NCBI RefSeq assembly: GCF_900101505.1
Contig: NZ_FMZI01000004.1
Coordinates: forward strand, 239,670 to 303,669
Length of the DNA: 64,000 bases
DNA from: Antarctobacter albus
Lineage (GTDB): Bacteria > Pseudomonadota > Alphaproteobacteria > Rhodobacterales > Rhodobacteraceae
Direction of reading: 5' to 3'
Of this stretch, positions 17,321-26,201 are shown piece after piece. A model generated the notes under the pieces. It saw only the letters and a program-made list of their open reading frames with translations. It made no database searches and was not told the origin of the DNA. The stretch's first letter is position 1. Each line of letters opens with the position of its first letter. Made by a program: the position numbers and the translations under genes.

Positions 17321-18292
17321 ATGCAGGTTTTCAACTGCCCTGCTTGCCAGACCCCGCTCTGGTTCGACAATGACCGCTGCACGTGCGGACAGGAGGTCGG
17401 TTTCGACCCTCAGGCGCAGGTCATGGTGGCCGTCACGGCGCGCTGCGCCAATCACCCCGCCATCGGATGCAACTGGCTGCCCGAACCGGAGGCAGACGGC
17501 CTGTGCCGGTCCTGCGCGATGACGGAAACCGTGCCGGACCTGCGCGAGGCGGACAACCTGCCGCTCTGGGCGCGGACAGAGGCGGCCAAGCGCTGGATGC
17601 TGGCCAACCTTGCCCGCTGGGGCTGGTTTACCGACACGGACCCCGGCCCGCGTCCGGTGTTCAGCCTTTTGTCGGAAGATACCGCCCAGGGCGAACAGCA
17701 GGTCACGATGGGCCACGCCCAGGGCGTCATCACCATCAACGTCAGCGAGGCCGACGAGGCCACACGGGCGGAACGCCAGGACGACCTTGGAGAGCTCTAC
17801 CGCACCATGCTGGGCCACATGCGCCACGAATGCGCGCATTTCCTGTTCGAACGCCTGACCGTGCGGCCCGCATTTCTCGCCCGGTTCCGCGGCCTCTTCG
17901 GGGACGAACGCGCCGACTACGCCAAGGCGCTGGATAGCCACTATGCCGCGCCGCGCGATCCGGGCGAAACCCACATCACCCCCTACGCCACCGCTCACCC
18001 GCACGAGGACTGGGCGGAAACCGTCGCCCACCTTCTGCATCTCGTGGATATCGCCGACAGCGCCGCCGCGGCAGGGCTCTCCCTGCCGGAGGGACCGCCG
18101 CCCGGCTATAACGCCTATGCGGATGCCGACGCGGATCGCGTCTTGAACCACGCGGTACGCCTGTCCCTGGCCGTCACCCATGTGAATCGCGCGCTGGAAC
18201 TGCCGGATCTCTATCCGTTCGTGTTGACCCCATCGGTGCGCGGGAAACTGGGCTTTGCCCACGACCAGCTGCGCGCCGCCTTCAGGACCTAG
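17321..18292 (+). CDS. putative zinc metallopeptidase with N-terminal zinc ribbon (COG4307 type)
   Basis: 323 residues. Cysteine pairs C6xxC9 and C20xC22 form a short zinc ribbon, and C42, C50, C62 and C65 suggest a second metal site. The catalytic motif HExxH is present as HECAH at 169-173, and HEDWAETVAH near residue 227 resembles the downstream glutamate/histidine ligand of gluzincin-like enzymes. GAAAGGAC precedes the ATG. The family is conserved in proteobacteria and annotated as putative zinc-binding metallopeptidase; substrate is unknown. It is the last plus-strand gene of the his-region run. Confidence 0.8.
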   Translation: MQVFNCPACQTPLWFDNDRCTCGQEVGFDPQAQVMVAVTARCANHPAIGCNWLPEPEADGLCRSCAMTETVPDLREADNLPLWARTEAAKRWMLANLARWGWFTDTDPGPRPVFSLLSEDTAQGEQQVTMGHAQGVITINVSEADEATRAERQDDLGELYRTMLGHMRHECAHFLFERLTVRPAFLARFRGLFGDERADYAKALDSHYAAPRDPGETHITPYATAHPHEDWAETVAHLLHLVDIADSAAAAGLSLPEGPPPGYNAYADADADRVLNHAVRLSLAVTHVNRALELPDLYPFVLTPSVRGKLGFAHDQLRAAFRT

Positions 18293-18314
18293 CGCAGGCG
18301 GTCAAGGCGCCCCG

Positions 18315-18782
18315 TCACAGCTTGGACGAGATGATCCCGGTGTTGAAACCGCCCATGCGCAGTTCACCGAACAGGCGCTGGTACTCGATCTTGGGACAGC
18401 GATCCATCACCACGTCGACGCCGCGCGCCTCGGCCATCTGTGCCGCCTCTTCGTTGACGACACCGATCTGCATCCAGACCGTGCGCAGATTCGGAAGGAC
18501 TTCCAACGCCTCTTCGACGATGGGCGGCACATGTTCCGGCCGGCGAAAGATGTCCACCATGTCCACGGTGTCGGGGCAATCGGCCAGCGATGCGCGCACC
18601 TCTTGCCCGAACAGGCGTTTGCCAGCATGTCCCGGATTGACCGGGATCACCTTGAAACCCTTCAGCGAAAGATATCGGGCGACGTAGTAGCTGGGCCGTA
18701 CCGGATTCATGGATACGCCCACCACCGCGACGACCTTGGTCCGCGTCAGAATCTCTTTCAGCTTGTCATCCGAATAGCTCAT
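18315..18782 (-). CDS. CoA-binding protein (YccU-like Rossmann fold)
   Basis: 155 residues with the CoA_binding Rossmann fold: VVAVVGVSMNPVRPSYYVARYL for the dinucleotide-type loop, VIPVNPGHAG, and VDMVDIFRRPEHVPPIVEEAL. The family resembles the CoA-binding domain of succinyl-CoA synthetase alpha but lacks the active-site histidine domain. No specific reaction is known. It converges on the metallopeptidase gene. Confidence 0.85.
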   Translation of the reverse strand: MSYSDDKLKEILTRTKVVAVVGVSMNPVRPSYYVARYLSLKGFKVIPVNPGHAGKRLFGQEVRASLADCPDTVDMVDIFRRPEHVPPIVEEALEVLPNLRTVWMQIGVVNEEAAQMAEARGVDVVMDRCPKIEYQRLFGELRMGGFNTGIISSKL

Positions 18783-18807
18783 GCCCTCTCAAATATACCG
18801 GGATCGG

Positions 18808-18842
18808 GAAAAGAAAAAGCGCCCGGGCAAAAACCCGGGCGC
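18808..18842 (-). terminator. rho-independent terminator (leftward)
   Basis: Stem GCGCCCGGG / CCCGGGCGC (18819-18842) with a short A-rich loop; on the minus strand it is followed by CTTTTTCTTTTCC. It stops transcripts coming from the DUF2235 gene before they enter the CoA-binding gene. Confidence 0.8.
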
Positions 18843-18973
18843 CAGTCACGGAACGAGGGACAGTGAAGGTCTCACGGGGGTTCCGGCCCCGCGATCCTGA
18901 TAGAAAGATAGGCACCAAAGCCACAGTTCCAAGGTCTGTAAAGAAACTGTGAACATTTTTCTTGACTGCCCCG

Positions 18974-20023
18974 TCAGCCAACAGCCTGCGCCCCTGCGGG
19001 CGCCATCGACCCAACAAGGGTGGGGTGCAGGCTCTCCGAAGCATCCCGCCCGACACGACGCGCCCCGCGCAGGATGAACAGCTTGCTGACCCCCATCCAG
19101 GTGCCGACCGAGGGCGCATTTACATCGCAGGGGAACCGCGTCTTCCACCCTTCCGGCAGGGCCACGCCGCGGGCCTCCAGCCGGTCAAGCATCCAGACGA
19201 GCGGAATATTGGACAGGGGCCGCGCCGCATCGAAACCGCCCAGTTGACCGCCGATGTCCCCGTGTGTCCCCCGGAACCACACCTGTTCGACCTTGCCCGC
19301 CCAGCCCGGCGGGCATTCCCAGAGCACAGGCGCATAGGCGGCACGCGTCTCGTCATGGGCCAGCGCGTGATAGCCGTGCCGGATCGCGGGACCCAGCGAG
19401 TGATTGTGAAACTCGTGCTCGGATTCGGTCAGCCGCCAGAGCAGCGGGAGACGCAGGCCCAGCGCCTTGACCGTGTCCCAGACCCCGATCATTTCGACCG
19501 GCGACTCGGCATGGCAATTGCGCGCCGCAAAGGCCCGCGCGGCGGCCCCCTTGGGGGCGTATTGGTACAGGCGATAGATCTGGCGGATATTGCGTTCGGT
19601 GGCGCATTCCGCCCGCAAGAGCCCGACCATGTCGATGATCCCAGCCAAAGAGCGGACGGCGTAGGCGCCCCGCGAATAGCCCATCAGGAAGATGCGGTCG
19701 CCCGCCCGATAGCGCGAGGCGAGATAGCCATAGGCGCGGCGGATCTGCCGGTTGATGCCACGGCCCAGTGCCACGTCGGTGGTGGCGCCCCAGTCCGTCC
19801 ATTGCACCCCGGCCTCGTAATAGAGTGAGGAATGCCCGGCCTCTTTCAGCAGCAGGTAGGTCAGCCCGGCGTTGGTTTCCTCGCCGGGCGTGAGCGAAGA
19901 CATGGTGCCATCCAGAATGAGGACATGATCGACCGGCCCGCGCCGCCGCGCATACGCGGAATGGTCCGCCGAAGACTTGCGGCGGAGCCAGCCGAAAACA
20001 ATGTCACTCAGCTGCGATCGCAT
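18974..20023 (-). CDS. DUF2235 alpha/beta hydrolase (Tle1-like phospholipase fold)
   Basis: 349 residues. The DUF2235 pattern is clear: HVLILDGTMSSLTPGEETN at the N-terminus, the serine nucleophile elbow in FLMGYSRGAYAVRSLAGIIDMVGLL (GYSRG), GVWDTVKALGLRLPLL carrying an acid residue, HALAHDETRAAYAPVLW, and QVWFRGTHGDIGG with the catalytic histidine. The same fold is used by type VI secretion phospholipase effectors (Tle1), but no T6SS gene, PAAR/VgrG or immunity gene is nearby, so a housekeeping lipase or esterase is equally likely. The ATG at 20023 overlaps the end of the upstream molybdoenzyme gene by 20 bases. Confidence 0.85.
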   Translation of the reverse strand: MRSQLSDIVFGWLRRKSSADHSAYARRRGPVDHVLILDGTMSSLTPGEETNAGLTYLLLKEAGHSSLYYEAGVQWTDWGATTDVALGRGINRQIRRAYGYLASRYRAGDRIFLMGYSRGAYAVRSLAGIIDMVGLLRAECATERNIRQIYRLYQYAPKGAAARAFAARNCHAESPVEMIGVWDTVKALGLRLPLLWRLTESEHEFHNHSLGPAIRHGYHALAHDETRAAYAPVLWECPPGWAGKVEQVWFRGTHGDIGGQLGGFDAARPLSNIPLVWMLDRLEARGVALPEGWKTRFPCDVNAPSVGTWMGVSKLFILRGARRVGRDASESLHPTLVGSMAPAGAQAVG

Positions 20024-22301
20024 CACCTTCCAGCATGGCCCAGACGCGCGCCGGCGTGAAGGGCATGTCCACCTGTTTGATTCCACGCGCCCAGAGCGCG
20101 TCCTGAACCGCGTTCGACACCGCGGCCATAGACCCGACCGTCCCGGCCTCGCCGCAGCCTTTCATTCCCATCGGGTTTGCGGTCGAGGGCACCGGCTCTG
20201 TCTCGAACCCGATCATGGGCATATTGTCGGCCCGCGGCATGGCATAGTCCATGAAAGAGGCCGTGAGCAGCTGCCCATCCTCGTCGTAGACCACATGTTC
20301 GGTCAGCGCCTGGCCCAGCCCCTGCGCCACGCCGCCATGCACCTGCCCCTCGGCCAGCATCGGGTTGATCAGGTTGCCGAAATCGTCGACCACGCTGTAA
20401 CGGTCGCAGATCGTCTGGCCGGTTTCCGGGTCGATCTCAACCTCGGCGACATGGCAGCCGTTGGGATAGGACCGCCCCGGCAGGGTCGAGGTCGCCTGCC
20501 AGACAAGCAGATCCTCGCGCCCGGCTTCGCGCGCCATCTGCGCCACCTCCAGCATGGTCGGCGTCAGGTTCGATCCGTCCGCGCGGAACGTCTCATCGTC
20601 GAAGGTGATCGCCGCCGCGTCCACGCCCATTTCGCCCGCGAGGAAATCGGAGAAGCCCGCAACCATGTCGCTGACCGCCTGCAGGGTCACGTTTGTCTGC
20701 ACGGTGACGGAACGGGACCCGCCGGTGCCGCCGCCCGAGGCGATCAGGTCACTGTCGCCCTGCACCACCTCGATCTTCTCGGCGGGAATGCCGGTTTGAT
20801 CGGCCAGGAACTGGCGGAACACGGTTTCATGCCCCTGCCCGTTCGACTGGGTGCCGACATAGATCCTTGCGCCGCCGTCTTCGGTGAACTCCACCTTCAC
20901 ATCCTCGTTCGGGGCGCCCAGGATAGACTCGATGTAATAACAAACCCCCAAGCCGCGCAGCTTGCCCGCCTTCTCCGAGGCGGCGCGCCGGGCCGCAAAG
21001 CCCGCCAGGTCCGCCGTCGTCTCGGCATGGCCCATAACGCGCACGAAATCGCCCACGTCATAGTTTTCGCCGGTCACTGTCTTGTAGGGAAACTGGTCGG
21101 GCTTGATGAAGTTGATCCGGCGCAGCTCCAGCGGATCGACACCCAGTTCGCGCGCGGCCCGGTCCATCACACGTTCCAGGACATAGATCGCCTCTGGACG
21201 GCCGGCGCCGCGATAGGCGTCCACCTGCACGGTGTTGGTATAGAAGCCTTCCGAGCGGTAGAAAGCGGTCTGGATGTCGTAGGTGCCGGTCAGCACGCGG
21301 GCAAAGAGGTTCGACTGGATGAATTGCCCGAAATGCGAGTTGTAGGCACCCAGGTTCGACCGCGTGTGCAGCCGGTAGCCGGTGATGCGGTTGTCCGCGT
21401 CAAAGGCCAGTTCTGCCGTCGTCACCAGGTCACGCCCGCCGTTGTCGGACAGCATCGCCTCTGTCCGGTCGGACATCCAGCGCACCGGGCGGCCCGTTTC
21501 ACGCGCCGCGTAGGGCAGCACGAAATACTCCGGGTAGGGAAAGCCCTTCATGCCGAAACCGCCGCCGACGTCGGGGTTGGTGGTGTGGATCTGCTCGGGC
21601 TCCATGTGATAGGCGCGCGCCAGTTCGGCCTTCATGCCCCAGACGCCCTGCCCGCCAAAGCCAAGGTGGATGCGCCCGTCGGTCCATTCGGCAAAGGCGC
21701 CGCGCGGCTCCATCGAATTGACGATGATCCGGTTGTCGCCGATCTCCAGCTTGACGGTCTTCGCCGCCGCATCGAACGCGGCGTTCGTGGCGTCCTCGTC
21801 GCCGATGCCGAAATCGTAGGCCCGGTTATCGGGGGCCTCGGGGTGGATCGTATTTTCTCCGGGCGCCAAGGCCATCGCCACCGGCAGCTCGTCGTAGTCC
21901 AGCTCGATCAGCTCGGCGGCGTCGCGCGCCTGTTCCAGCGTCTCGGCCACGACCAGCGCCACCGGTTCACCGACATAACGCAGACGGCCTTCGGCCAAAA
22001 CCGGGCGCTTGGGCGCGGCGCCCTTGCTGCCGTCGCGGTTGGGCGCCAGCGCACCGGACATTCCGGTGTCGATGCCCGCCGCCAGCAGATCGTCCGACGT
22101 CACCACCAGATGCACGCCTTCCGCCTCGCGCGCGGCGCTTACATCCAGCGTCGTGATCTCGGCATGCGCCACGGGGGAGCGGAAAACAAAGGCCCGCAAG
22201 GCCCCCTCGGGCGCAACATCGTCCACGTAACGCCCGTGCCCGGTCAGGAAGCGCACATCCTCGACCCGTTTCACCGGCTGGCTCTTGCCGAACTTGTCCA
22301 T
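20004..22301 (-). CDS. molybdenum hydroxylase large subunit, form II CoxL / xanthine dehydrogenase family
   Basis: 765 residues. It has the MoCD-binding large-subunit fold: KRVEDVRFLTGHGRYVDD at the start, FGGQGVWGMKAEL, NPDVGGGFGMKGFPYPEY, and the active-site loop VDAYRGAGRPEA. AYRGAGR marks form II (or a related aldehyde/xanthine oxidoreductase); true form I CO dehydrogenase has AYRCSFR. The closing GEAGTVGSMAAVSNAVQDAL supplies the conserved active-site glutamate region. GGGAGA precedes the ATG at 22301. The iron-sulfur and FAD subunits normally cotranscribed with it are absent on both sides, so it must pair with subunits encoded elsewhere. Substrate unknown. Confidence 0.88.
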   Translation of the reverse strand: MDKFGKSQPVKRVEDVRFLTGHGRYVDDVAPEGALRAFVFRSPVAHAEITTLDVSAAREAEGVHLVVTSDDLLAAGIDTGMSGALAPNRDGSKGAAPKRPVLAEGRLRYVGEPVALVVAETLEQARDAAELIELDYDELPVAMALAPGENTIHPEAPDNRAYDFGIGDEDATNAAFDAAAKTVKLEIGDNRIIVNSMEPRGAFAEWTDGRIHLGFGGQGVWGMKAELARAYHMEPEQIHTTNPDVGGGFGMKGFPYPEYFVLPYAARETGRPVRWMSDRTEAMLSDNGGRDLVTTAELAFDADNRITGYRLHTRSNLGAYNSHFGQFIQSNLFARVLTGTYDIQTAFYRSEGFYTNTVQVDAYRGAGRPEAIYVLERVMDRAARELGVDPLELRRINFIKPDQFPYKTVTGENYDVGDFVRVMGHAETTADLAGFAARRAASEKAGKLRGLGVCYYIESILGAPNEDVKVEFTEDGGARIYVGTQSNGQGHETVFRQFLADQTGIPAEKIEVVQGDSDLIASGGGTGGSRSVTVQTNVTLQAVSDMVAGFSDFLAGEMGVDAAAITFDDETFRADGSNLTPTMLEVAQMAREAGREDLLVWQATSTLPGRSYPNGCHVAEVEIDPETGQTICDRYSVVDDFGNLINPMLAEGQVHGGVAQGLGQALTEHVVYDEDGQLLTASFMDYAMPRADNMPMIGFETEPVPSTANPMGMKGCGEAGTVGSMAAVSNAVQDALWARGIKQVDMPFTPARVWAMLEGDAIAAE

Positions 22302-22407
22302 GAGTGTCTCCCTCGCAATTGTCCTGTCGCGGCGGAGATTAGTCGTCATGGCGCGGGTGTCCAGAGGGCGCACCGCAGCCCGCCCCCGGTTTTCCCGGAG
22401 CGGCCGA

Positions 22408-23529
22408 TTATCGCGCCAAAGTCACGATGCGCCGGGCACCGTAACCATTGAACCGGGTGGCCAGCGCCGTGGAATAGGCGCCGCAGGCGTGGAACAGCAG
22501 GTAATCCCCCTCTGCCAGGTCCGCGGGCAGGTCGACACGGTCCGACAACCGGTCGAGGCTGTCGCAGGTCGGCCCGAAGACCTCTGTCGCCCGGATGGCT
22601 CCGGCCCTGGGCAACCCATCCGGAGCCAGGGCGCTGATCCGCGTTGCGGGGCCAAGATCGCGCCATTCGCTGAGCCCGCCATAGATGCCGTCGTTCAGAA
22701 AGACCGCGTCCCCGTCCCGCGCCTTGACCTGCAAGGCCAGCTCAAAGGCCTCGGCCACCATCGCCCGGCCCGGCTCGCAGACCAGCGCCGGACGGTCCGC
22801 GCCGAAGGCTGCCCCGACGGCCTCGTCGATGGCTCTGAAAAGCGCGGGCAGGTCGGGGGCCGGGTCCTCGCGGTGCGCCGGAAACCCGCCGCCGACGTTC
22901 AGCCGATGCAGGCGGATGCCATTGGACCGGGCGATCTCGGCCGCTGCCTGAATGTAGGAGACCCAGGCCCCCGGCGCGCGGCATTGCGTGCCCGGATGAA
23001 AGGTCAGCGAGGGGCGCCCGCCCCGGGCAACAACCGCGCGCAGCAATGCGCCGCACGCCTCTGGCCCCGCTCCGAATTTCGACCCGAAATCATAGACCGC
23101 CCCGGCCACCGGCAGCTTCAGCCGCACCGCCACCTCGGCGCCCTCCAACGGCCCCAGCTTGTCCAGTTCCGCCATGCGGTCAACCGACCACGAGGTGATG
23201 CCATAGCCCCGCGCCGCCGCCACCTCGGACCGGGCCCGGACCGGATTGTGATAGTGCAGTCGCGCGCGCGGCGCGACCGCCCGCACCAAGGCCATCTCCT
23301 CGGGAGAGGCCACGTCAAAGGCCTCCATCCCCGCCTCTGCCAAGGTCTCGATCACGCCCCGGTCGGGATTGGCCTTGACCGCATAGGTCACTTCGCCCGG
23401 AAACCGGTCAAGGAACAACCGCGCCACGTCGCGCAGCCGCCTGGGATCGTGAAAGAAAACCGGATCTTCGGGGCGCTCGCGCGCCAGCCAGAGCGCGGGA
23501 TCGCGCTGGAATGCCTCATGCAGCACCAT
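22408..23529 (-). CDS. PLP-dependent ornithine/lysine-type decarboxylase (alanine-racemase fold)
   Basis: 373 residues of the eukaryotic-type ODC / diaminopimelate decarboxylase group. PLP lysine in YAVKANPD (about 51-58), HxN-type region HYHNPVRARSE, the glycine loop NVGGGFPAH for phosphate, CEPGRAMV, and the C-terminal FGPTCDSLDRL with the catalytic cysteine-aspartate pair typical of ornithine and lysine decarboxylases. It would make putrescine or cadaverine. The ATG at 23529 follows CAGGAGG. It is divergent from an Lrp-family gene, which is the probable regulator. Confidence 0.88.
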   Translation of the reverse strand: MVLHEAFQRDPALWLARERPEDPVFFHDPRRLRDVARLFLDRFPGEVTYAVKANPDRGVIETLAEAGMEAFDVASPEEMALVRAVAPRARLHYHNPVRARSEVAAARGYGITSWSVDRMAELDKLGPLEGAEVAVRLKLPVAGAVYDFGSKFGAGPEACGALLRAVVARGGRPSLTFHPGTQCRAPGAWVSYIQAAAEIARSNGIRLHRLNVGGGFPAHREDPAPDLPALFRAIDEAVGAAFGADRPALVCEPGRAMVAEAFELALQVKARDGDAVFLNDGIYGGLSEWRDLGPATRISALAPDGLPRAGAIRATEVFGPTCDSLDRLSDRVDLPADLAEGDYLLFHACGAYSTALATRFNGYGARRIVTLAR

Positions 23530-23635
23530 TGCTCGTGCCTCCTGTTCGCCTGTGAAACCAGTCTGGCCCTTGCAACGCACGGATTCACCTGCAACTCTGT
23601 TCGAAATGCACGTCAATTATGGGCAAACTGACGAC

Positions 23636-24076
23636 ATGGACCAACAGATCGACGAAACGGACCGCGCCCTGGTGGCCGCCCTCGCGGAAAACGCCCGCGC
23701 GCCGGTGGCCGACCTGGCCCGCCGGCTGGGGCTGGCGCGCACCACGGTGCAGGCCCGGCTCGACCGACTGGAGGCGCGTGGCGCCATCGCCGGCTACACG
23801 CTCAAACGCGGCCCGGGCCTGCGCCCAGCCCTGCGCGCCACGGTGCTGATCTCGGTCGAACCGCGCGCCACGCCGGCGGTCCTGTCACGCTTGAAAAGCC
23901 TCACGGCGGTGGAAACGGTGCACACGACGTCGGGAAGGTTCGACATGATCGCCCAGCTCAGTGCAGAGACGACAGAGGCGCTGGACCGCACGCTGGATGC
24001 CATTGGCGAGGCAAAGGGCGTCAGGGCCTCGGAAAGCCTGATCCACCTCAGTACGAAGATCGATCGTGGGAGTTGA
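23636..24076 (+). CDS. Lrp/AsnC family transcriptional regulator
   Basis: 146 residues. Helix-turn-helix at about 4-50 (IDETDRALVAALAENARAPVADLARRLGLARTTVQARLDRLEARGAIAGY), then the RAM/AsnC effector domain (LISVEPRATPAVLSRLKSLTAVETVHTTSGRFDMIAQLSAETTEALD). Divergent from the amino-acid decarboxylase across a 106-base gap, the usual arrangement for a local Lrp regulator that senses the enzyme's amino-acid substrate. An upstream in-frame ATG at 23606 is possible. Confidence 0.9.
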   Translation: MDQQIDETDRALVAALAENARAPVADLARRLGLARTTVQARLDRLEARGAIAGYTLKRGPGLRPALRATVLISVEPRATPAVLSRLKSLTAVETVHTTSGRFDMIAQLSAETTEALDRTLDAIGEAKGVRASESLIHLSTKIDRGS

Positions 24077-24094
24077 GGGGGCAAAAGCCCCCGG

Positions 24095-24700
24095 TCACTC
24101 TTCGTCCGCGTCCTGGGTGCCGTATTGTTTGAACAGACCGCCCTGGAACATGAAGAACAGGAAAATCGCCACCGTGAGACCGAAAGTCTTGAAATAGACC
24201 CAAACCTCTGTGTCCATCGTGCGCCAGATCACCTCGTTCAGCACCGCCAGCAACAAGAAGAACCCGGCGACCCGCTTGGTCAGGATCATCCAACCCTCGC
24301 GCTGCAGGGGCACCAGCCCGTCCATGACGTATTGCAACCAGCTCTCGCCGCGCATCAGGCCGATCGCCAGTGCACCGCCGAACAGGAGGTAGATCAGCGT
24401 CGGCTTCATCTTGAAGAAACGGTCGTCATTCAGCCAGACACTGAGCCCACCAAAGACCACGATCAGCACCGCCGTGACCACCTGCATCCGGCTCAGATGT
24501 CCAGTCAGGGCCCAAAGCGCGCCCATGCAGACGAGGAACACCGGGATGAACCCCGCCGTAACCACGATGAACCCTTCGTATTCAGTGCCCCCGATCACGA
24601 AGATCCGGCCCTTCAGCCACAGGTAAGCCGCGAAGAACCCCAGGATCGGGCCGAACTCCAGCGCCGTCTTCAGCATCGGGTTGACCTGGCGTTGTTCCAT
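24095..24700 (-). CDS. yciB: inner-membrane septation protein YciB/IspZ
   Basis: 201 residues with about five membrane helices. Family hallmarks are the N-terminal ALEFGPILGFFAAYLW, the SVWLNDDRFFKMKPTLIYLLFG loop and NEVIWRTMDTEVWVYFKTFG near the end. YciB/IspZ affects cell-envelope integrity and septation in enterics and Shigella. AGAGGAG precedes the ATG at 24700. It converges on the Lrp gene and is followed upstream by a DMT transporter in the same direction. Confidence 0.93.
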   Translation of the reverse strand: MEQRQVNPMLKTALEFGPILGFFAAYLWLKGRIFVIGGTEYEGFIVVTAGFIPVFLVCMGALWALTGHLSRMQVVTAVLIVVFGGLSVWLNDDRFFKMKPTLIYLLFGGALAIGLMRGESWLQYVMDGLVPLQREGWMILTKRVAGFFLLLAVLNEVIWRTMDTEVWVYFKTFGLTVAIFLFFMFQGGLFKQYGTQDADEE

Positions 24701-24739
24701 TGCGCGCTCCTCTGACTTTGCCTGCGTCACATAGGTCTT

Positions 24740-25642
24740 TCAGCCGCCAAGCTCAACGATCACCGCCCCTGCCGCGATCAGGACCATCAGCGCGATGCGC
24801 CTTGGACCCACTGTCTCGCGCAGGATCAGCCAGCCGATGACGGCGGCAAAGACGGTCGAGGTCTCGCGCAGCACCGCCGCCTCGCCGACCTTGTCCAGCC
24901 GCGTGGCCATCATGACCGACCCGAAGGAGCCGTAGGCCACCAGCGCCCCCGCCAGCCCGCGCAATACCAGGGGCCGGAGGGGAAAGCCCGACACCCTGTG
25001 CCGCATGGGGGTCAGGAACAGCAGGGCCGGGAAATCCAGTGCCGACAGGAAAAAGAACCAGGCGAGGAAGGTAAAGGGATCGGCGGTGGCGCGGATGCCG
25101 TAGGCATCAAAGGTGGTGTAGAGCGCCACGAAAAACCCCGTCGCCAGCGCGTAGGCCAGGGCCGGACCCAGCGTCTCGCGCGCGGTTTCGAGAAAGATGA
25201 AGTTGTAGACCGCCAGGCCAAAGATCCCGGCCAGCAGCACGCCAAGACCCAACCACTGAACGCCGGTAAAGCTCTCGCCAAAGATCAGCCAGGCACCGAT
25301 CACCGTGAACAGCGGGCCCGTCCCACGCACGACCGGATAGACCACAGTGTAGGCACCACGGGTATAGGCCATCGCCTGCAACAGCTTGTAGGTGAAATGG
25401 ATCGCCATGACCCCGGCAAAGATCGGCCACATGTGCGGTTCGGGCCAGGGCACGAGGAACAGCATCGGAAAGCTGAGCATCACAAGCCAGCCGTCGATCG
25501 CCGCACGCGACACCCAGGGGTCGTGCCGCCCCTTCTGCAACGCGCCAAAGACCGCGTGCAGCAGGGCCGCCGTCAACGCCAGCATCAGCGCCGCCTGGTG
25601 GCCCGCCTCGGTGCCCTCCAGCGAAACCAGCCAATCGCTCAC
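24740..25642 (-). CDS. EamA/DMT-family transporter
   Basis: About 300 residues, ten predicted membrane helices in two EamA repeats (LLHAVFGALQKGRHD opening the first, LAYALATGFFVALYTTFDAYG opening the second). The GTG at 25642 follows GGAGG at seven bases and is preferred over longer starts with no conserved sequence. Such proteins export metabolites or amino acids; substrate not predictable. Cotranscribed with yciB is likely (39 bases apart). Confidence 0.88.
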   Translation of the reverse strand: MSDWLVSLEGTEAGHQAALMLALTAALLHAVFGALQKGRHDPWVSRAAIDGWLVMLSFPMLFLVPWPEPHMWPIFAGVMAIHFTYKLLQAMAYTRGAYTVVYPVVRGTGPLFTVIGAWLIFGESFTGVQWLGLGVLLAGIFGLAVYNFIFLETARETLGPALAYALATGFFVALYTTFDAYGIRATADPFTFLAWFFFLSALDFPALLFLTPMRHRVSGFPLRPLVLRGLAGALVAYGSFGSVMMATRLDKVGEAAVLRETSTVFAAVIGWLILRETVGPRRIALMVLIAAGAVIVELGG

Positions 25643-25713
25643 CGACGGCCCTCCGGACGCGCCCCATCGCACAGGTTGCGCGTTGGTGCTACGGTGAACG
25701 CAGAGAGGTCCCC

Positions 25714-26196
25714 ATGCTCGACAGCCTGACATCCGAACTGTACGGCGATTTTGCCGTGGTTCCCGCCTGGTCCGCCTTCCTGCGGCTCTGCGGAGCCGTG
25801 GTGCTTGGCGCCGTTATCGGGTTCGAACGGGAATGGCACCACAAACCGGCGGGCCTGCGCACGCATATCCTGGTGGCCGTGGCCGCATGCCTCTTTGTGC
25901 TGATCGGGCGCGAGTTGAGCGCGCTGGACTTCGGCGGCGCGGGTGAGCAACGCAACGATCCCCTGCGCATGATCGAGGCCGTCACGGCGGGCGTGGCCTT
26001 CCTCGCGGCGGGCGTGATCTTCCGCTCGGCGGACAAGGTTCACAACATCACCACCGGGGCCTCTATGTGGCTGGCCGGAGCCGTGGGCCTGGGCTGCGGC
26101 GCGGGGCGCCTGACGCTTGCGGCAATGGCCACGGTGATTGTGGTCATCGTCCTTGCGCTTCTGAAATGGATCGAGGACATCGCCCACGACCGCTAG
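25714..26196 (+). CDS. MgtC/SapB family membrane protein
   Basis: 160 residues with the MgtC N-terminal membrane domain: FLRLCGAVVLGAVIGFEREWHHKPAGLRTHILVAVAACLFVLIG, then VTAGVAFLAAGVIFR and TGASMWLAGAVGLGCGAG. The conserved GxERE and AGLRTH motifs are intact. The C-terminal ACT-like domain found in virulence MgtC is missing, as in many short homologues. Role probably in magnesium or envelope homeostasis. Divergent from the DMT transporter; convergent with ftsY, five bases apart. Confidence 0.9.
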   Translation: MLDSLTSELYGDFAVVPAWSAFLRLCGAVVLGAVIGFEREWHHKPAGLRTHILVAVAACLFVLIGRELSALDFGGAGEQRNDPLRMIEAVTAGVAFLAAGVIFRSADKVHNITTGASMWLAGAVGLGCGAGRLTLAAMATVIVVIVLALLKWIEDIAHDR

Positions 26197-26201
26197 GCCG
26201 C

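Noticed and set aside
18974-20023. Type VI secretion effector locus
   Set aside because: Only the hydrolase fold fits; no VgrG, PAAR, Hcp, adaptor or immunity gene is present in the flanks.
19977-22451. 824-codon open frame on the plus strand
   Set aside because: Antisense to the molybdoenzyme large subunit, which has clear family motifs.
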